Shown: positions 1-8,757, numbered from the stretch's first letter. The stretch: DNA of 48,739 nt from Lunatibacter salilacus (GCF_009797935.1 NZ_VOLC01000031.1:1-48739), one strand, 5' to 3'. The notes: a model not told the origin generated them from the sequence alone. Made by a program: numbers and translations.

Positions 1-37
1 TCAAAGTGGCACGGTTTGACCGATATCACTGGCATGG

Positions 38-298
38 TCAGACCGAAATAACCACTTTTTTGGCGGCGGCCTCAATGTCCGGAGTGTGACCCGCATTTAG
101 GGCAGGAAACAGCAGGGTGATCAGTTCATTGAGTTTGTTGATCTCCCCGCTTTCCGGTTCCGGGGCAGCTTTTTGGAAATATTCCTCATATTCGTTCAGT
201 ATGATTTCCGTCCCCAGGATCTTCTTAATCGTAGTCAACATGGGCAGATGGATCCGTATCTGCGGATATTCATCCTGCGTAATGCCAAACTTCGCCAT
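38..298 (-). CDS. Small hypothetical protein (86 aa)
   Basis: An 86-residue ORF from an ATG with no recognised domain. It has no signal peptide, no membrane segment and no cysteine. It is predicted mostly helical, with an acidic middle (residues 33-55, rich in Glu) and an AAAKK stretch near the end. A competing plus-strand ORF over the same bases (117-347) is rich in Ser and hydrophobic residues and reads like an antisense shadow. No Shine-Dalgarno is visible, which is usual in this phylum. The gene stands alone at the window edge, pointing out of the window, so its operon partners cannot be seen. It may be a real small cytosolic protein or a chance ORF. Confidence 0.4.
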   Translation of the reverse strand: MAKFGITQDEYPQIRIHLPMLTTIKKILGTEIILNEYEEYFQKAAPEPESGEINKLNELITLLFPALNAGHTPDIEAAAKKVVISV

Positions 299-588
299 GA
301 GAAGGGATAATATACCATATTTTTTGGCTAAAATGATGAATACTTAAGTGATGAGCAAAACTTAACTTTATCATATTCATTTACTTAACCAAATCGACAC
401 TTCATCATCTACCTGACATACGGGGATCTTGCATGCTACGGAAACCCCATCATCACCCCCCCCTTTCTAGACGACTTTGAGAATCAAAGCCCCTCTTGGG
501 GGCGAATTCCAAAGTAATACCAATTCACCCTTTTGATTGACCAAATTTTAATTTATATTTTGACCTAGTTTCATTACAATTAGTAAAA
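299..588. other. Intergenic region upstream of the cytochrome c gene
   Basis: No gene is seen. It holds a run of eight C (456-463), a short GC hairpin with arms GCCCC/GGGGC (489-503) that could end transcription, and a possible Bacteroidota promoter for the next gene: TTTG at 532-535 and TATATTTTG at 554-562, which is one base longer than the TAnnTTTG consensus. Confidence 0.4.
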
Positions 589-3330
589 ATGAATACAAGA
601 CAATTAACGCTTCTATTGCCTATTATATTTCTATGTCTGTTGGCTTGTAGTTCCAAGCCGGATAATTCGGGTCAGCAGGGACCTTCTAGTTTCATCCTCC
701 TAGACGATGATCTTCCCGTCTACGAGAAAGATATAGATCACAGGACTTTACTCACCGCATTGGGAGACAGGCATGGAGAATCAATCCGGACGGGAGAGCA
801 TATCTACAATAATATTTGTTTCAACTGCCATGGCGATCCGGAACAAGAAGGGTCAATTCCTACCGCATTCAAATTTTGGTCTGACGAATTTAAGGTCGGA
901 ATGGATCCCTATTCCATCTATCAAACCCTTACCCGCGGATATGGATCCATGCCTCCTCAGATTAACTTAACGCCGGTGGAAAAACATGACATTATTAACT
1001 TTATTCGTGAGACGTATTTATTAAAAGATAATCCAGACCAATACGTTCCAGTGGATGAGGCTTACCTGGCCAGCCTACCGGAAGGTTCTTCCCAAGGACC
1101 AGAGCCTAGGGAGTTCAAACCCTGGGCAGAGATGGACTACGGCAATTTTTTAATTAATACCTATGAATTGGTTGGGCCGGACGCGCCTGAAAGACAAAGA
1201 TCCACGGGACCCGTGCAGCCATTACCGGATGAAGATTTTGGAGATGCTAATTTTGCATACAAGGGCATAGCAGTTCGATTGGACAAAGGAACGGGTGGAG
1301 TCGCCGCCGGAAATGCCTGGATGATGTTCGACCATGATCTGATGCGTGTAGCCGGAGCTTGGACGGGTGAAGGGTTTATTGATTGGGAAGCCATACTATT
1401 CAACGGAAAACACAATATCTCACCCCGCACGGTAGGGGATCTCCATTTCGAGAACGAAACTGGGCCCGGATGGGCACATCCGAAAACCGGCACCTTTGAA
1501 GATCCGCGTTTTACGGCAAGGGATAAGCGGAAATTTGGCCCATTGCCTAGGGATTGGACCCACTACAAGGGACTTTATCAATATGAAGACCGGGTCATAA
1601 TTTCCTATACCGTAGGAGAAGCCAAGGTTTTGGAAACATTTGGGTTGGAAACTGCCAATGAAATGCCTGTATTTACCCGGACGTTCAATATTCGTCCATC
1701 AGATAGGCCTATGAAAATAAGGGTAGCGCCTATAGGAATCGCCGTGGCACTTGTGGGAGAAGGGGCTGCTTTAAAAGAACAGGACGGGTTTATCGTTATG
1801 GAAATTAATCCATCCCAGCCATTAACTATCAAAGTGTTAATTGGAAAAGCAGGCATGGAGGGATTGGATATCCACGCCAAAACCAGCTTACCCGCTGAAT
1901 CTTTGGAGAAATATACCAAAGGAGGATCAGCCAGATACCCACAAAAACTTACAACCGACATATTGCAGGGAGAACAAGAGGGGGCTTTTCAGGTAGATAT
2001 TTTAAATCCGCCTTTTAATAGTCCCTGGAAAAATCAATTGAGACTTAGCGGACTGGACTTTTTTAAGGACACCAATAAAGGGGTTATCTGCTCTTCCGAC
2101 GGAGATGTATGGCTCGTGGAGGGTTTTACCAAAAAATCCGGTAAACTTACCTGGCAACGCATCGCATCGGGTATGTTTCAACCGTTAGGGATCAAGGTCA
2201 TCAATGAAGAGGTGTTTGTTACGTGTAGGGATCAGATTGTCCGTTTACACGATTTGAACGGAAATGGGGAAACCGATTTCTACGAAAGCTTTAACAATGA
2301 CCAGCAGGTAACGGACCACTTCCATGAATTTGCCATGGGGTTGCAGGTGGACAAGGAAGGAAATCTGTATTATGCAAAAAGTGCCCGCCATGCCCGGGAA
2401 GCACTGGTTCCCCAACACGGTACGCTTTTGAAGGTAAGTCCAGATGGACAGAAAACCGAAATTATAGCCACGGGTTTTCGCGCTGCCAACGGAGTCTGCA
2501 TTAATCCCGATGGAACCTTTATCGTAACCGACCAAGAAGGCCATTGGAACCCCATGAACCGGATCAACTGGGTGGAGAAAGGTGGCTTTTATGGGAATAT
2601 GTTCGGCTATAATCCTCCGGCTGACAGCTCCAATACCGGCATGGAGCAGCCCTTGGTTTGGGTGGAAAGGGATAGGGATCGATCCCCGTCTGAATTGCTC
2701 TGGGTAGACAGTAAAAAATGGGGCGAGTTGAACGGCCAACTTCTGAGTTTTTCTTACGGCTACGGAAAGGTATTTCTGGTTCCCCATGAAAAAATTGGAG
2801 ATCAGTTTCAGGGCGGGGTGTTTGAGTTGCCACTTCCAAGATTTGCGACCGGGGTAATGCGGGGTCGTTTTAATTCAGGAGATGGGCAGCTATATCTCTG
2901 TGGATTATCTGCCTGGGGATCTTCCCAACCCCAATTGGGGGGATTGTACCGGATTAGAAAGTTGGATAAGCCAATGACCATTCCAGTGGGAATAAATGCT
3001 CGAAAAGATGGCATATTGCTGACTTTTACCGATAAATTGGATTCGGGAAGTGCCGGTAAAGTCACCAACTATACGGTGAAAACTTGGGATTTATTGCGGT
3101 CCAGAAAGTATGGATCCAAACATCATAACGTCCAAACCTTGGAAGTTGCCGATGTTGAACTGGCCGCTGACAAAAAATCCGTCCTACTCTCCCTCCCTGC
3201 GATCAAACCCACTTGGGTAATGGAAATCACTTATACGCTAGAGGATGAAACGGGCCAATCCATAGAGGGAGTCATCCAAAACACCATCCACCAACTAGGC
3301 GAAAATCTTGCAATATCTATGGCTAAATAA
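589..3330 (+). CDS. c-type cytochrome / DUF6797 lipoprotein
   Basis: A 913-residue exported lipoprotein. The signal peptide ends in the lipobox LLAC with Cys20. A mono-heme cytochrome c domain follows: heme motif CFNCH with Cys77, Cys80 and His81, and a probable distal Met121 in GYGSMPPQ. Residues about 215-400 match the DUF6797 region (GTGGVAAGNAWMMFDHD and PLPRDWTHYKGLYQYEDR). Residues about 480-780 look like a beta-propeller of the sorbosone/PQQ-dependent sugar dehydrogenase type (FATGVMRGRFN; DLNGNGETDFYE). The arrangement suggests a membrane-anchored periplasmic protein that passes electrons from an oxidised substrate to its heme. The substrate is unknown. It is monocistronic and followed by intergenic repeats. 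The family assignment is from recall of the motifs; the enzymatic role is inference. Confidence 0.85.
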   Translation: MNTRQLTLLLPIIFLCLLACSSKPDNSGQQGPSSFILLDDDLPVYEKDIDHRTLLTALGDRHGESIRTGEHIYNNICFNCHGDPEQEGSIPTAFKFWSDEFKVGMDPYSIYQTLTRGYGSMPPQINLTPVEKHDIINFIRETYLLKDNPDQYVPVDEAYLASLPEGSSQGPEPREFKPWAEMDYGNFLINTYELVGPDAPERQRSTGPVQPLPDEDFGDANFAYKGIAVRLDKGTGGVAAGNAWMMFDHDLMRVAGAWTGEGFIDWEAILFNGKHNISPRTVGDLHFENETGPGWAHPKTGTFEDPRFTARDKRKFGPLPRDWTHYKGLYQYEDRVIISYTVGEAKVLETFGLETANEMPVFTRTFNIRPSDRPMKIRVAPIGIAVALVGEGAALKEQDGFIVMEINPSQPLTIKVLIGKAGMEGLDIHAKTSLPAESLEKYTKGGSARYPQKLTTDILQGEQEGAFQVDILNPPFNSPWKNQLRLSGLDFFKDTNKGVICSSDGDVWLVEGFTKKSGKLTWQRIASGMFQPLGIKVINEEVFVTCRDQIVRLHDLNGNGETDFYESFNNDQQVTDHFHEFAMGLQVDKEGNLYYAKSARHAREALVPQHGTLLKVSPDGQKTEIIATGFRAANGVCINPDGTFIVTDQEGHWNPMNRINWVEKGGFYGNMFGYNPPADSSNTGMEQPLVWVERDRDRSPSELLWVDSKKWGELNGQLLSFSYGYGKVFLVPHEKIGDQFQGGVFELPLPRFATGVMRGRFNSGDGQLYLCGLSAWGSSQPQLGGLYRIRKLDKPMTIPVGINARKDGILLTFTDKLDSGSAGKVTNYTVKTWDLLRSRKYGSKHHNVQTLEVADVELAADKKSVLLSLPAIKPTWVMEITYTLEDETGQSIEGVIQNTIHQLGENLAISMAK

Positions 3331-3338
3331 AAAACAAA

Positions 3339-3421
3339 GTAACCACAAAGGACTCAAAGGACATAAAGGTTTTTCATAATGCTTTGCGACCTTAGCGTAT
3401 TCCTTGCAATCCTTGCGGTTA
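3339..3421. repeat. Imperfect palindromic intergenic repeat
   Basis: Begins AACCACAAAGG (3341) with the short direct repeat CAAAGGAC, and ends CCTTGCGGTT (3411-3420), whose reverse complement nearly matches the start. Similar 'accacaaaggac ... ccttgcggtt' elements are, to my knowledge, dispersed between genes in many Bacteroidota genomes. It abuts the AraC relic. Confidence 0.55.
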
Positions 3422-3440
3422 AAAAAAGCGACAACACTGT

Positions 3441-3551
3441 TGCTACAGCTCCGGGTACAATAACCTGTCAAATTTCCAAAAGCATTTTAAAAGTGTTACT
3501 GGTATGACTCCATTGGAATACAGAAATAATATTTTAAAAAGAGCGAATTAA
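3441..3551 (+). pseudogene. Relic: C-terminal helix-turn-helix of an AraC-family regulator
   Basis: In one frame ending at TAA (3549-3551) the translation reads CYSSGYNNLSNFQKHFKSVT followed by GMTPLEYRNNILKRAN. This is the second HTH of an AraC/XylS regulator: the 'GYNNLSNFQKHFK' recognition region, then the 'TGMTPLEYR' signature that normally closes the domain. No upstream part of the gene remains. The frame runs straight into the palindromic repeat at 3339-3421, which may mark the deletion junction. It is only about 37 codons and is not functional as a regulator. Confidence 0.75.
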
Positions 3552-3615
3552 TTGGATTTTCGAGTTCTTAACAGAAAGGGTCAGTGTCATGTCACGAGTT
3601 AATGCCCAAATGATT

Positions 3616-3676
3616 TCCCGCAGATATCGCTGATTTACGCAGAATTTATCAGCGCAAATTAGCGATATCTGCGGGA
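3616..3676. repeat. REP-like palindrome with 16-bp perfect arms
   Basis: The left arm TCCCGCAGATATCGCT (3616-3631) is the exact reverse complement of 3661-3676. The inner parts (GATTTACGC and GCGCAAATT) also nearly pair, so the whole 61 bp can fold into one long hairpin. It resembles the 'cgcagat..cgctgattt' intergenic palindromes I associate with Bacteroidota. It may act as a bidirectional terminator or be a non-autonomous mobile repeat. Confidence 0.7.
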
Positions 3677-3901
3677 AGCCACACGCCATGGTATACTTCA
3701 CACAACACGAGAAAAAATCAACCGCATACAAAGAAAAATTCAAATGGTTTTTTTGGTTGAAATCGATTCAAAAAAAATAGAAATTGTTTTTACTTTTATT
3801 CATTTTTATGGTAGTTTATTGATGGATTGTTTTTGTGGACCTTGTCTAATTTCCGTAAGTAAAACGAATCGCATACTTCCATATTTAACTTTAGAAACTA
3901 A

Positions 3902-6130
3902 ATGAAAAGAATTATTTTAAGCCTATTTTTTCTATTTTCAAGTGTAGGTAGCTTGTTTTCACAAGCAACACTGTCCTTGGAGGATATATATAAAAATGGG
4001 GCATATAGGCAAAACCGTTTTGGCCCCATCCACTGGATGAAGGACTCTAACGGATACTCCAGTATCGAAAAAAACCAAGAAGTTGGCGGAGACGATATTG
4101 TGCAATATGACGCAAAATCCGGCAAACGATCCGTCTTAATTTCTGCGGGTGAATTGATCCCGAAAGGAGGACAAGCACCATTGTCGGTTGCTAATTATGA
4201 CTGGTCCGCAGACAATACAAAGCTGCTGATATTTACCAATACTAGAAAAGTTTGGAGGTATCATACACGGGGTGACTATTGGGTGCTCGATCTCAAGACC
4301 CGGAAATTAGGGCAATTGGGTAATGGTATTCCGGAAGCAACCCTGATGTTTGCCAAATTTTCCCCGGATGGATCCCGGGTCGCCTATGTAAGCAAGAATA
4401 ACATCTTTGTTGAGACTATAGACACAGGAAAAATCACCCAGCTTACCGCTGACGGGGATGATGATATCATCAACGGGACCTTTGATTGGGTATATGAAGA
4501 GGAATTAAGCTGTAGGGATGGCTTCAGATGGAGCCCTGATGGAAAAAATATTGCTTTTTGGCGGTCTGACACCAAGGGTGTCGGGGTATTCTATTTGATA
4601 GACAATCTTGATTCAATTTATTCCAAACCCATCCCCATGCCCTATCCAAAAGTGGGCGAGCAACTTTCATCTGTTAAGATAGGGGTTGTATCCAGTGAAG
4701 GTGGAGACGCAAGGTGGTTTGACTTTCCTGGAGATCCCCGGAATAATTATTTGGCCCGAATGGACTTTATTCCGAATTCCCAAGAAGTGATGGTACAGCA
4801 ACTGAACCGCCCACAAAACCGCAATAACGTCTGGATTGGGAATATTGAATCCATGCAATTGAAAACCATATTGGTCGAAGAAGACTCCGCCTTTTTGGAC
4901 ATTCATGACAATATTCGATGGTTGGAAAAAGAAAGCTTTTTCACTTGGAGCAGTGAGCGGGATGGATGGCTACATCTCTATAAAGTATCCAGGGACGGAA
5001 GTTCGGTTGAGCTAATTACTGAAGGAGAATTCGATGTAGAACGTATCAGCCATATCGATCCAAAGGGAGGGTTTGTCTATTACATCGCCTCCCCGGATAA
5101 TTTCACCCAACGCTACCTTTATCGCAGTTCCTTGACAAAGCGGGGAAAACCGGAGCGGATTTCTCCCTTAGAAAATTCCGGTCAAAATAGCTACCAAATT
5201 TCCGGCGACTCAAAATTTGCGATTCATACCTTTCAAAATACAACCACGCCCCCCGCTATTTCCCTGATTAGCTTGCCCGATCATATTCCTGTCCGGGTTT
5301 TGGAAGAAAACAAACCCTTACGTGAGGCACATCAAAGCTTGGGCTTGCGTGCTAAGGAGTTTATAAAGGTTGATATCGGGGAAGTTATACTGGATGCTTG
5401 GATGTTAAAACCGATCGATTTTGATCCTGCAAAAAAGTATCCGCTTTTATTTTATGTCTATGGCGAACCTGCCGGTTCTACCGTTCAGGATGCGTGGATG
5501 GATGGGGATTTGTGGCATCAGTATATGGCCAACCTGGGATATATTGTCATCAGCATAGATAACCGGGGCACTAAAACCCCTAGAGGTAGGAATTGGCGCA
5601 AATCCATCTACGGACAGATTGGCATTCTTGCCTCACAGGATCAAATGGAAGCTGCACTGCAGATTTTCGACACGTATGAATTTATAGACACCACCCGGGT
5701 AGGTATGTGGGGATGGAGTGGAGGCGGTCAGATGACGCTCAACGGAATGTTTAGGTATCCGGAGATTTATAAGGCGGGCATAGCCGTTGCTTTTGTTTCG
5801 GATCAGCGGCTTTACGACGCTACGTATCAGGAGCGGTATATGGGCTTGCTTGACCAAAACCCCAAGGGGTATCATTATGGTTCGCCTATAAATTTCGCTG
5901 AAAACCTGAAAGGTGACCTATTGATTATGCATGGCACTGCGGATGACAATGTACATTACCAGAGTTTTGAGATGTTGGTAGATAGGTTAATTAAATACAA
6001 TAAACTCTTCTCCATGATGTCTTACCCCATGCGTGCCCATGGCATCAACGAACGGGAGAATACCTCCTATCACCTGCGGCAGACGATGGAAAAATTCTGG
6101 TTGGAGAAATTGGCCCCAGGAGGAAGGTAG
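3902..6130 (+). CDS. Dipeptidyl peptidase IV (peptidase S9B)
   Basis: A 742-residue exported serine peptidase that removes X-Pro or X-Ala dipeptides from N-termini. The signal peptide is about residues 1-21, ending SLFSQ. The DPP-IV beta-propeller spans roughly 90-470 and carries the double-Glu motif DWVYEEEL (residues 195-202), which in DPP-IV binds the substrate amino terminus. The alpha/beta-hydrolase domain has the nucleophile Ser606 in GWSGGG, the acid Asp681 in HGTADDNVH and His713 in MRAHG. All key residues are intact and the length is normal. It is probably periplasmic or surface exposed. The Xaa-Pro aminopeptidase gene follows on the same strand, with a gene relic between them, so the two would act in sequence on proline-containing peptides. 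Confidence 0.93.
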   Translation: MKRIILSLFFLFSSVGSLFSQATLSLEDIYKNGAYRQNRFGPIHWMKDSNGYSSIEKNQEVGGDDIVQYDAKSGKRSVLISAGELIPKGGQAPLSVANYDWSADNTKLLIFTNTRKVWRYHTRGDYWVLDLKTRKLGQLGNGIPEATLMFAKFSPDGSRVAYVSKNNIFVETIDTGKITQLTADGDDDIINGTFDWVYEEELSCRDGFRWSPDGKNIAFWRSDTKGVGVFYLIDNLDSIYSKPIPMPYPKVGEQLSSVKIGVVSSEGGDARWFDFPGDPRNNYLARMDFIPNSQEVMVQQLNRPQNRNNVWIGNIESMQLKTILVEEDSAFLDIHDNIRWLEKESFFTWSSERDGWLHLYKVSRDGSSVELITEGEFDVERISHIDPKGGFVYYIASPDNFTQRYLYRSSLTKRGKPERISPLENSGQNSYQISGDSKFAIHTFQNTTTPPAISLISLPDHIPVRVLEENKPLREAHQSLGLRAKEFIKVDIGEVILDAWMLKPIDFDPAKKYPLLFYVYGEPAGSTVQDAWMDGDLWHQYMANLGYIVISIDNRGTKTPRGRNWRKSIYGQIGILASQDQMEAALQIFDTYEFIDTTRVGMWGWSGGGQMTLNGMFRYPEIYKAGIAVAFVSDQRLYDATYQERYMGLLDQNPKGYHYGSPINFAENLKGDLLIMHGTADDNVHYQSFEMLVDRLIKYNKLFSMMSYPMRAHGINERENTSYHLRQTMEKFWLEKLAPGGR

Positions 6131-6143
6131 TGAATATTTAAGG

Positions 6144-6292
6144 CCAATAGTCCTTACAATCGCCGAGCAGTCGACAAAGAAAGCACTAGAGGCCGTGACT
6201 GCTGCAAGTGAAAGCGGTATAAATGGATTTATGATGCTTCCCCCATGCGGTATTATGCCGATGACCGGGAAAATGTGACATTAAAATACTAG
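6144..6292 (+). pseudogene. Relic of a dihydrodipicolinate synthase-family gene, frameshifted
   Basis: Frame 1 (from 6144) reads IVLTIAEQSTKKALEAVTAA then SESGINGFMMLPP. A switch of frame inside the five-C run at 6240-6244 continues as MRYYADDRENVTLKY and a stop at 6290-6292. Joined, this is the internal region of a DapA/N-acetylneuraminate-lyase-family aldolase (the AEQSTKKALEAV helix, the 'GxxGFMMLPP' strand and 'RYYADD'). One base appears to be missing from the C run, and both ends of the gene are gone. The relic ends one base before the start codon of the next gene. DapA-family members act in hydroxyproline catabolism, which would fit the flanking prolyl peptidases; that link is inference. 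Confidence 0.75.
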
Positions 6293-6293
6293 C

Positions 6294-7694
6294 ATGAAGA
6301 CATTTTCAAAAGCAATCTATACGGAACGGAGAAAGCAACTTAAACTTCTCGTTGGAAGTGGGAAATTACTGTTTTTGGGTAATGAAGAAAGCAGTATGAA
6401 TTTTAAAGACAACTGGTATCCTTTCAGGCAGGACAGCAGTTTCCTTTATTTTTTTGGGTTGGATTTACCCGGCCTAGCTGCTGTGATAGATATTGATGAA
6501 GACCGTGAGATGCTGTTTGGTAATGACCTTACTGCTGAGGAAAGCGTGTGGCATGGTGCTACTCTTCAGCTAGCGGATTTGGCCGACATGGTAGGCGTAG
6601 ATAAAGTTTCATCCATAGACGGGTTACCTAAGTACCTCAAACCAAAAACGGATATTCATATTCTGCCTCCATACCGGCCAGAAAATGCACAGAAACTTGC
6701 TCAATGGCTGGAAGTGTCTGTCCTGCAAATTGCATCCCTTGCTTCGGAAGTTTTCATTAAAGCAGTCGTAAAGCTACGATCAGTCAAATCTCCGGAGGAA
6801 ATAAGGGAGATCAATAAGGCAGTTACCTGTAGCGCGGCAATGCACAAACGGGTACTGCAAGAGGCAAAATCAGGAATGAAGGAATATGAAATCGTGGGCA
6901 TGATCACCGGAGAGGCCATCCGTTCCGGGGGAAATCTATCTTTTACTCCCATCGTAACTATTGACGGCCAAATACTTCACAACCATAATTATTCCCAAAC
7001 CCTGACGGATGGTAAAATGCTTTTGTGTGATTTTGGGGCTGAAACAGCCATGCATTATGCTGGGGATATTACCAGAACACTACCTGTTGGGCCAGCCTTT
7101 TCCGCTAACCAAAAGGAAGTCTATCAGATTGTTCGGGATGCACATCAGACAGCGATAGAATCTTTGAGGCCGGGGGTACGATTTAAGAATATACACTTGC
7201 TGGCCTGCAAGAAACTGGCAGAGGGGCTCAGCGCCATCGGACTGATGAAAGGGAATTTGGATGATGCCGTAGAAAATGGAGCCCACGCACTTTTTTTCCC
7301 ATGTGGTCTTGGCCATATGATGGGGCTGGATGTACATGATATGGAAGACTTGGGAGAGCAATATGTGGGGTACACCGAAACTTTGGTAAAAAGTACGCAG
7401 TTTGGATTGAAGTCGCTCCGGCTTGGAAAGGAATTAGAGGAGGGATATGTGCTTACCATTGAACCTGGGATTTACTTTAATCCCCTTTTGATTGACCAAT
7501 GGAAGGCAGAAAAGAAACATAGTGCCTTTATCAGGTATGATCAAGTGGCTAATTACCGAGACTTTGGAGGTATTAGGATTGAAGATGATTTTGTAATAAC
7601 GAATGGCGGTTCCGAGCTCTTGGGGGAACCTTTGGAGGTGGAAATCGATGCTTTGGAGGCAATACGCAGGACTGCATTAAGTGCTAATGCATAA
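6294..7694 (+). CDS. Xaa-Pro aminopeptidase (M24B)
   Basis: A 466-residue cytosolic metallopeptidase that releases the N-terminal residue from X-Pro peptides. The N-terminal AMP_N domain (about 1-150) includes DSSFLYFFGLDLPG. The pita-bread catalytic domain is about 170-450. The metal ligands are visible: Asp in LLCDFGAE, Asp in YAGDITRT, His in GLGHMMGLDVHD, Glu in TIEPGIYF and Glu in GGIRIEDD. There is no signal peptide, so it works on peptides already imported, downstream of the exported DPP-IV encoded just before it. The ATG start follows directly after the stop of the decayed aldolase relic. The length is typical for the bacterial PepP/prolidase group. Confidence 0.92.
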   Translation: MKTFSKAIYTERRKQLKLLVGSGKLLFLGNEESSMNFKDNWYPFRQDSSFLYFFGLDLPGLAAVIDIDEDREMLFGNDLTAEESVWHGATLQLADLADMVGVDKVSSIDGLPKYLKPKTDIHILPPYRPENAQKLAQWLEVSVLQIASLASEVFIKAVVKLRSVKSPEEIREINKAVTCSAAMHKRVLQEAKSGMKEYEIVGMITGEAIRSGGNLSFTPIVTIDGQILHNHNYSQTLTDGKMLLCDFGAETAMHYAGDITRTLPVGPAFSANQKEVYQIVRDAHQTAIESLRPGVRFKNIHLLACKKLAEGLSAIGLMKGNLDDAVENGAHALFFPCGLGHMMGLDVHDMEDLGEQYVGYTETLVKSTQFGLKSLRLGKELEEGYVLTIEPGIYFNPLLIDQWKAEKKHSAFIRYDQVANYRDFGGIRIEDDFVITNGGSELLGEPLEVEIDALEAIRRTALSANA

Positions 7695-7731
7695 CTATTG
7701 ACTTTTTGGATAGTCGTTTAACTACATTAAG

Positions 7732-7763
7732 GGTTGGACGGAATGGGAATAAACCCTATTCCA
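7732..7763. terminator. Inverted repeat between convergent genes
   Basis: GGAATGGG and CCCTATTCC pair around AATAAA with one bulged base. It lies between the convergent Xaa-Pro aminopeptidase and LuxR-type genes, where a shared terminator is expected. There is no long T tract. Confidence 0.45.
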
Positions 7764-7773
7764 ATCCTTCATT

Positions 7774-8460
7774 TCAGAAATTGTCTAACATGTCATAGGC
7801 TAGCCCATATTGAAGGATATCCCAGCTTTCGTTGGTTTCCAATATTTCCTTGATCCGCTTTTTATGCGAATTGACGGTGTTGACGCCAATAAATAGCTTG
7901 TCTCCTATTTCTTCGGCTTTTAGGCAACGTACCATCAGGGATAGGACTTCCTTGTTTCGGTCGGTTAGTTGCGAAAACTTGATGTCGTTTACCTTGCGAA
8001 AGGACATCTCCTGCGCAATCCTCTTTGTCTTTGGTACTGCCCAGGACTGGAAACTCAACGGGATGATCTGGGTAAATGTAAATCGGGACCTACTGGATTT
8101 ATGCGGCAGGAGATGGTGTACAATTATCAGCTCCACCTCGTGCCGTTCCTGCAGCTGCTGATGGCGGATATAAAACTTTTTGGTGGAGGAGGAGGTTTCA
8201 TCATATTCCTTACCGCCCAAGAGGCAGGTATGAATATCTTCCGGGTCAAAGATAAGGCTTTTGTATTCGGAGTCTGGTAGATGGGTAAAAAATGCCTCTG
8301 TAAGCCCAAAGTGTTTTTGACCACTGTCGCAAAGATAAAGATTTTGGTGGGGACGGGTGTTTTGGACGATTTTAATCCCAGGTATCCAATCCCCGGCAAG
8401 TTTTAGGGCGTTGATCTTAGCGTTGATAAATTCCTGTTCGTCATTGTTACTCAGTTCCAT
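7774..8460 (-). CDS. LuxR-type HTH transcriptional regulator
   Basis: A DNA-binding regulator with a C-terminal LuxR/GerE helix-turn-helix: LTDRNKEVLSLMVRCLKAEE, then IGDKLFIGVNTVNSHKKRIKEILE. The N-terminal ~150 residues have alternating strands and helices that look PAS-like (DWIPGIKIVQ..., FTFTQIIPLSFQS), but no signature is firm. It is not a response regulator, since no receiver Asp is seen. I chose the ATG at 8460 (MELSNNDEQE); a GTG at 8484 would add eight residues. It is convergent with the aminopeptidase and divergent from the PL11 lyase gene, so either neighbour could be a target, but no operator was identified. Confidence 0.8.
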   Translation of the reverse strand: MELSNNDEQEFINAKINALKLAGDWIPGIKIVQNTRPHQNLYLCDSGQKHFGLTEAFFTHLPDSEYKSLIFDPEDIHTCLLGGKEYDETSSSTKKFYIRHQQLQERHEVELIIVHHLLPHKSSRSRFTFTQIIPLSFQSWAVPKTKRIAQEMSFRKVNDIKFSQLTDRNKEVLSLMVRCLKAEEIGDKLFIGVNTVNSHKKRIKEILETNESWDILQYGLAYDMLDNF

Positions 8461-8561
8461 GATGCTTTCTTTTTTGTTGACCACAAATTATCGGGGTCAA
8501 GAAAGGGCATAGGAAATGGGGGGAGAAATTTTATTCACGAACATGGGTAACAAAGGAATGA

Positions 8562-8696
8562 ATGTGCCGGATAAATGAATGGAGGAACAGAGGAGAGACT
8601 GACTGGGCACTTGATTTTTATGAGGACCGTCGAGCATTTACGTCGGGTATTTCTAGATTTTCTAAAGGAGATATTGAGTTCTATTTTAAATTTTAA
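8562..8696 (+). pseudogene. Possible relic of an exported or outer-membrane protein C-terminus
   Basis: An open frame from ATG 8562 to TAA 8694 reads MCRINEWRNRGETDWALDF, then YEDRRAFTSGISRFSKGD and ends IEFYFKF. It looks like natural protein rather than chance sequence, and the C-terminal alternating aromatic residues with final Phe resemble the last strand of an outer-membrane barrel. It is too short to be a whole protein of that type, so it may be the tail of a deleted gene. I do not recognise the family. Confidence 0.3.
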
Positions 8697-8757
8697 AGGG
8701 AGAAGGGTACCTTTAGGCTGTAACCTTTAGATAATCCAATTGACAAATAAATAAAGA

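Noticed and set aside
117-347. 76-codon plus-strand ORF at the left edge
   Set aside because: It lies antisense to the small minus-strand ORF and has skewed Ser/hydrophobic composition with no family resemblance.
456-463. Eight-C run as a phase-variation switch
   Set aside because: It is more than 120 bases before the gene and outside the likely promoter, so length change would not obviously alter expression.
2245-2787. 180-codon minus-strand ORF inside the cytochrome c gene
   Set aside because: It overlaps a clearly conserved propeller domain on the other strand and shows no domain of its own.
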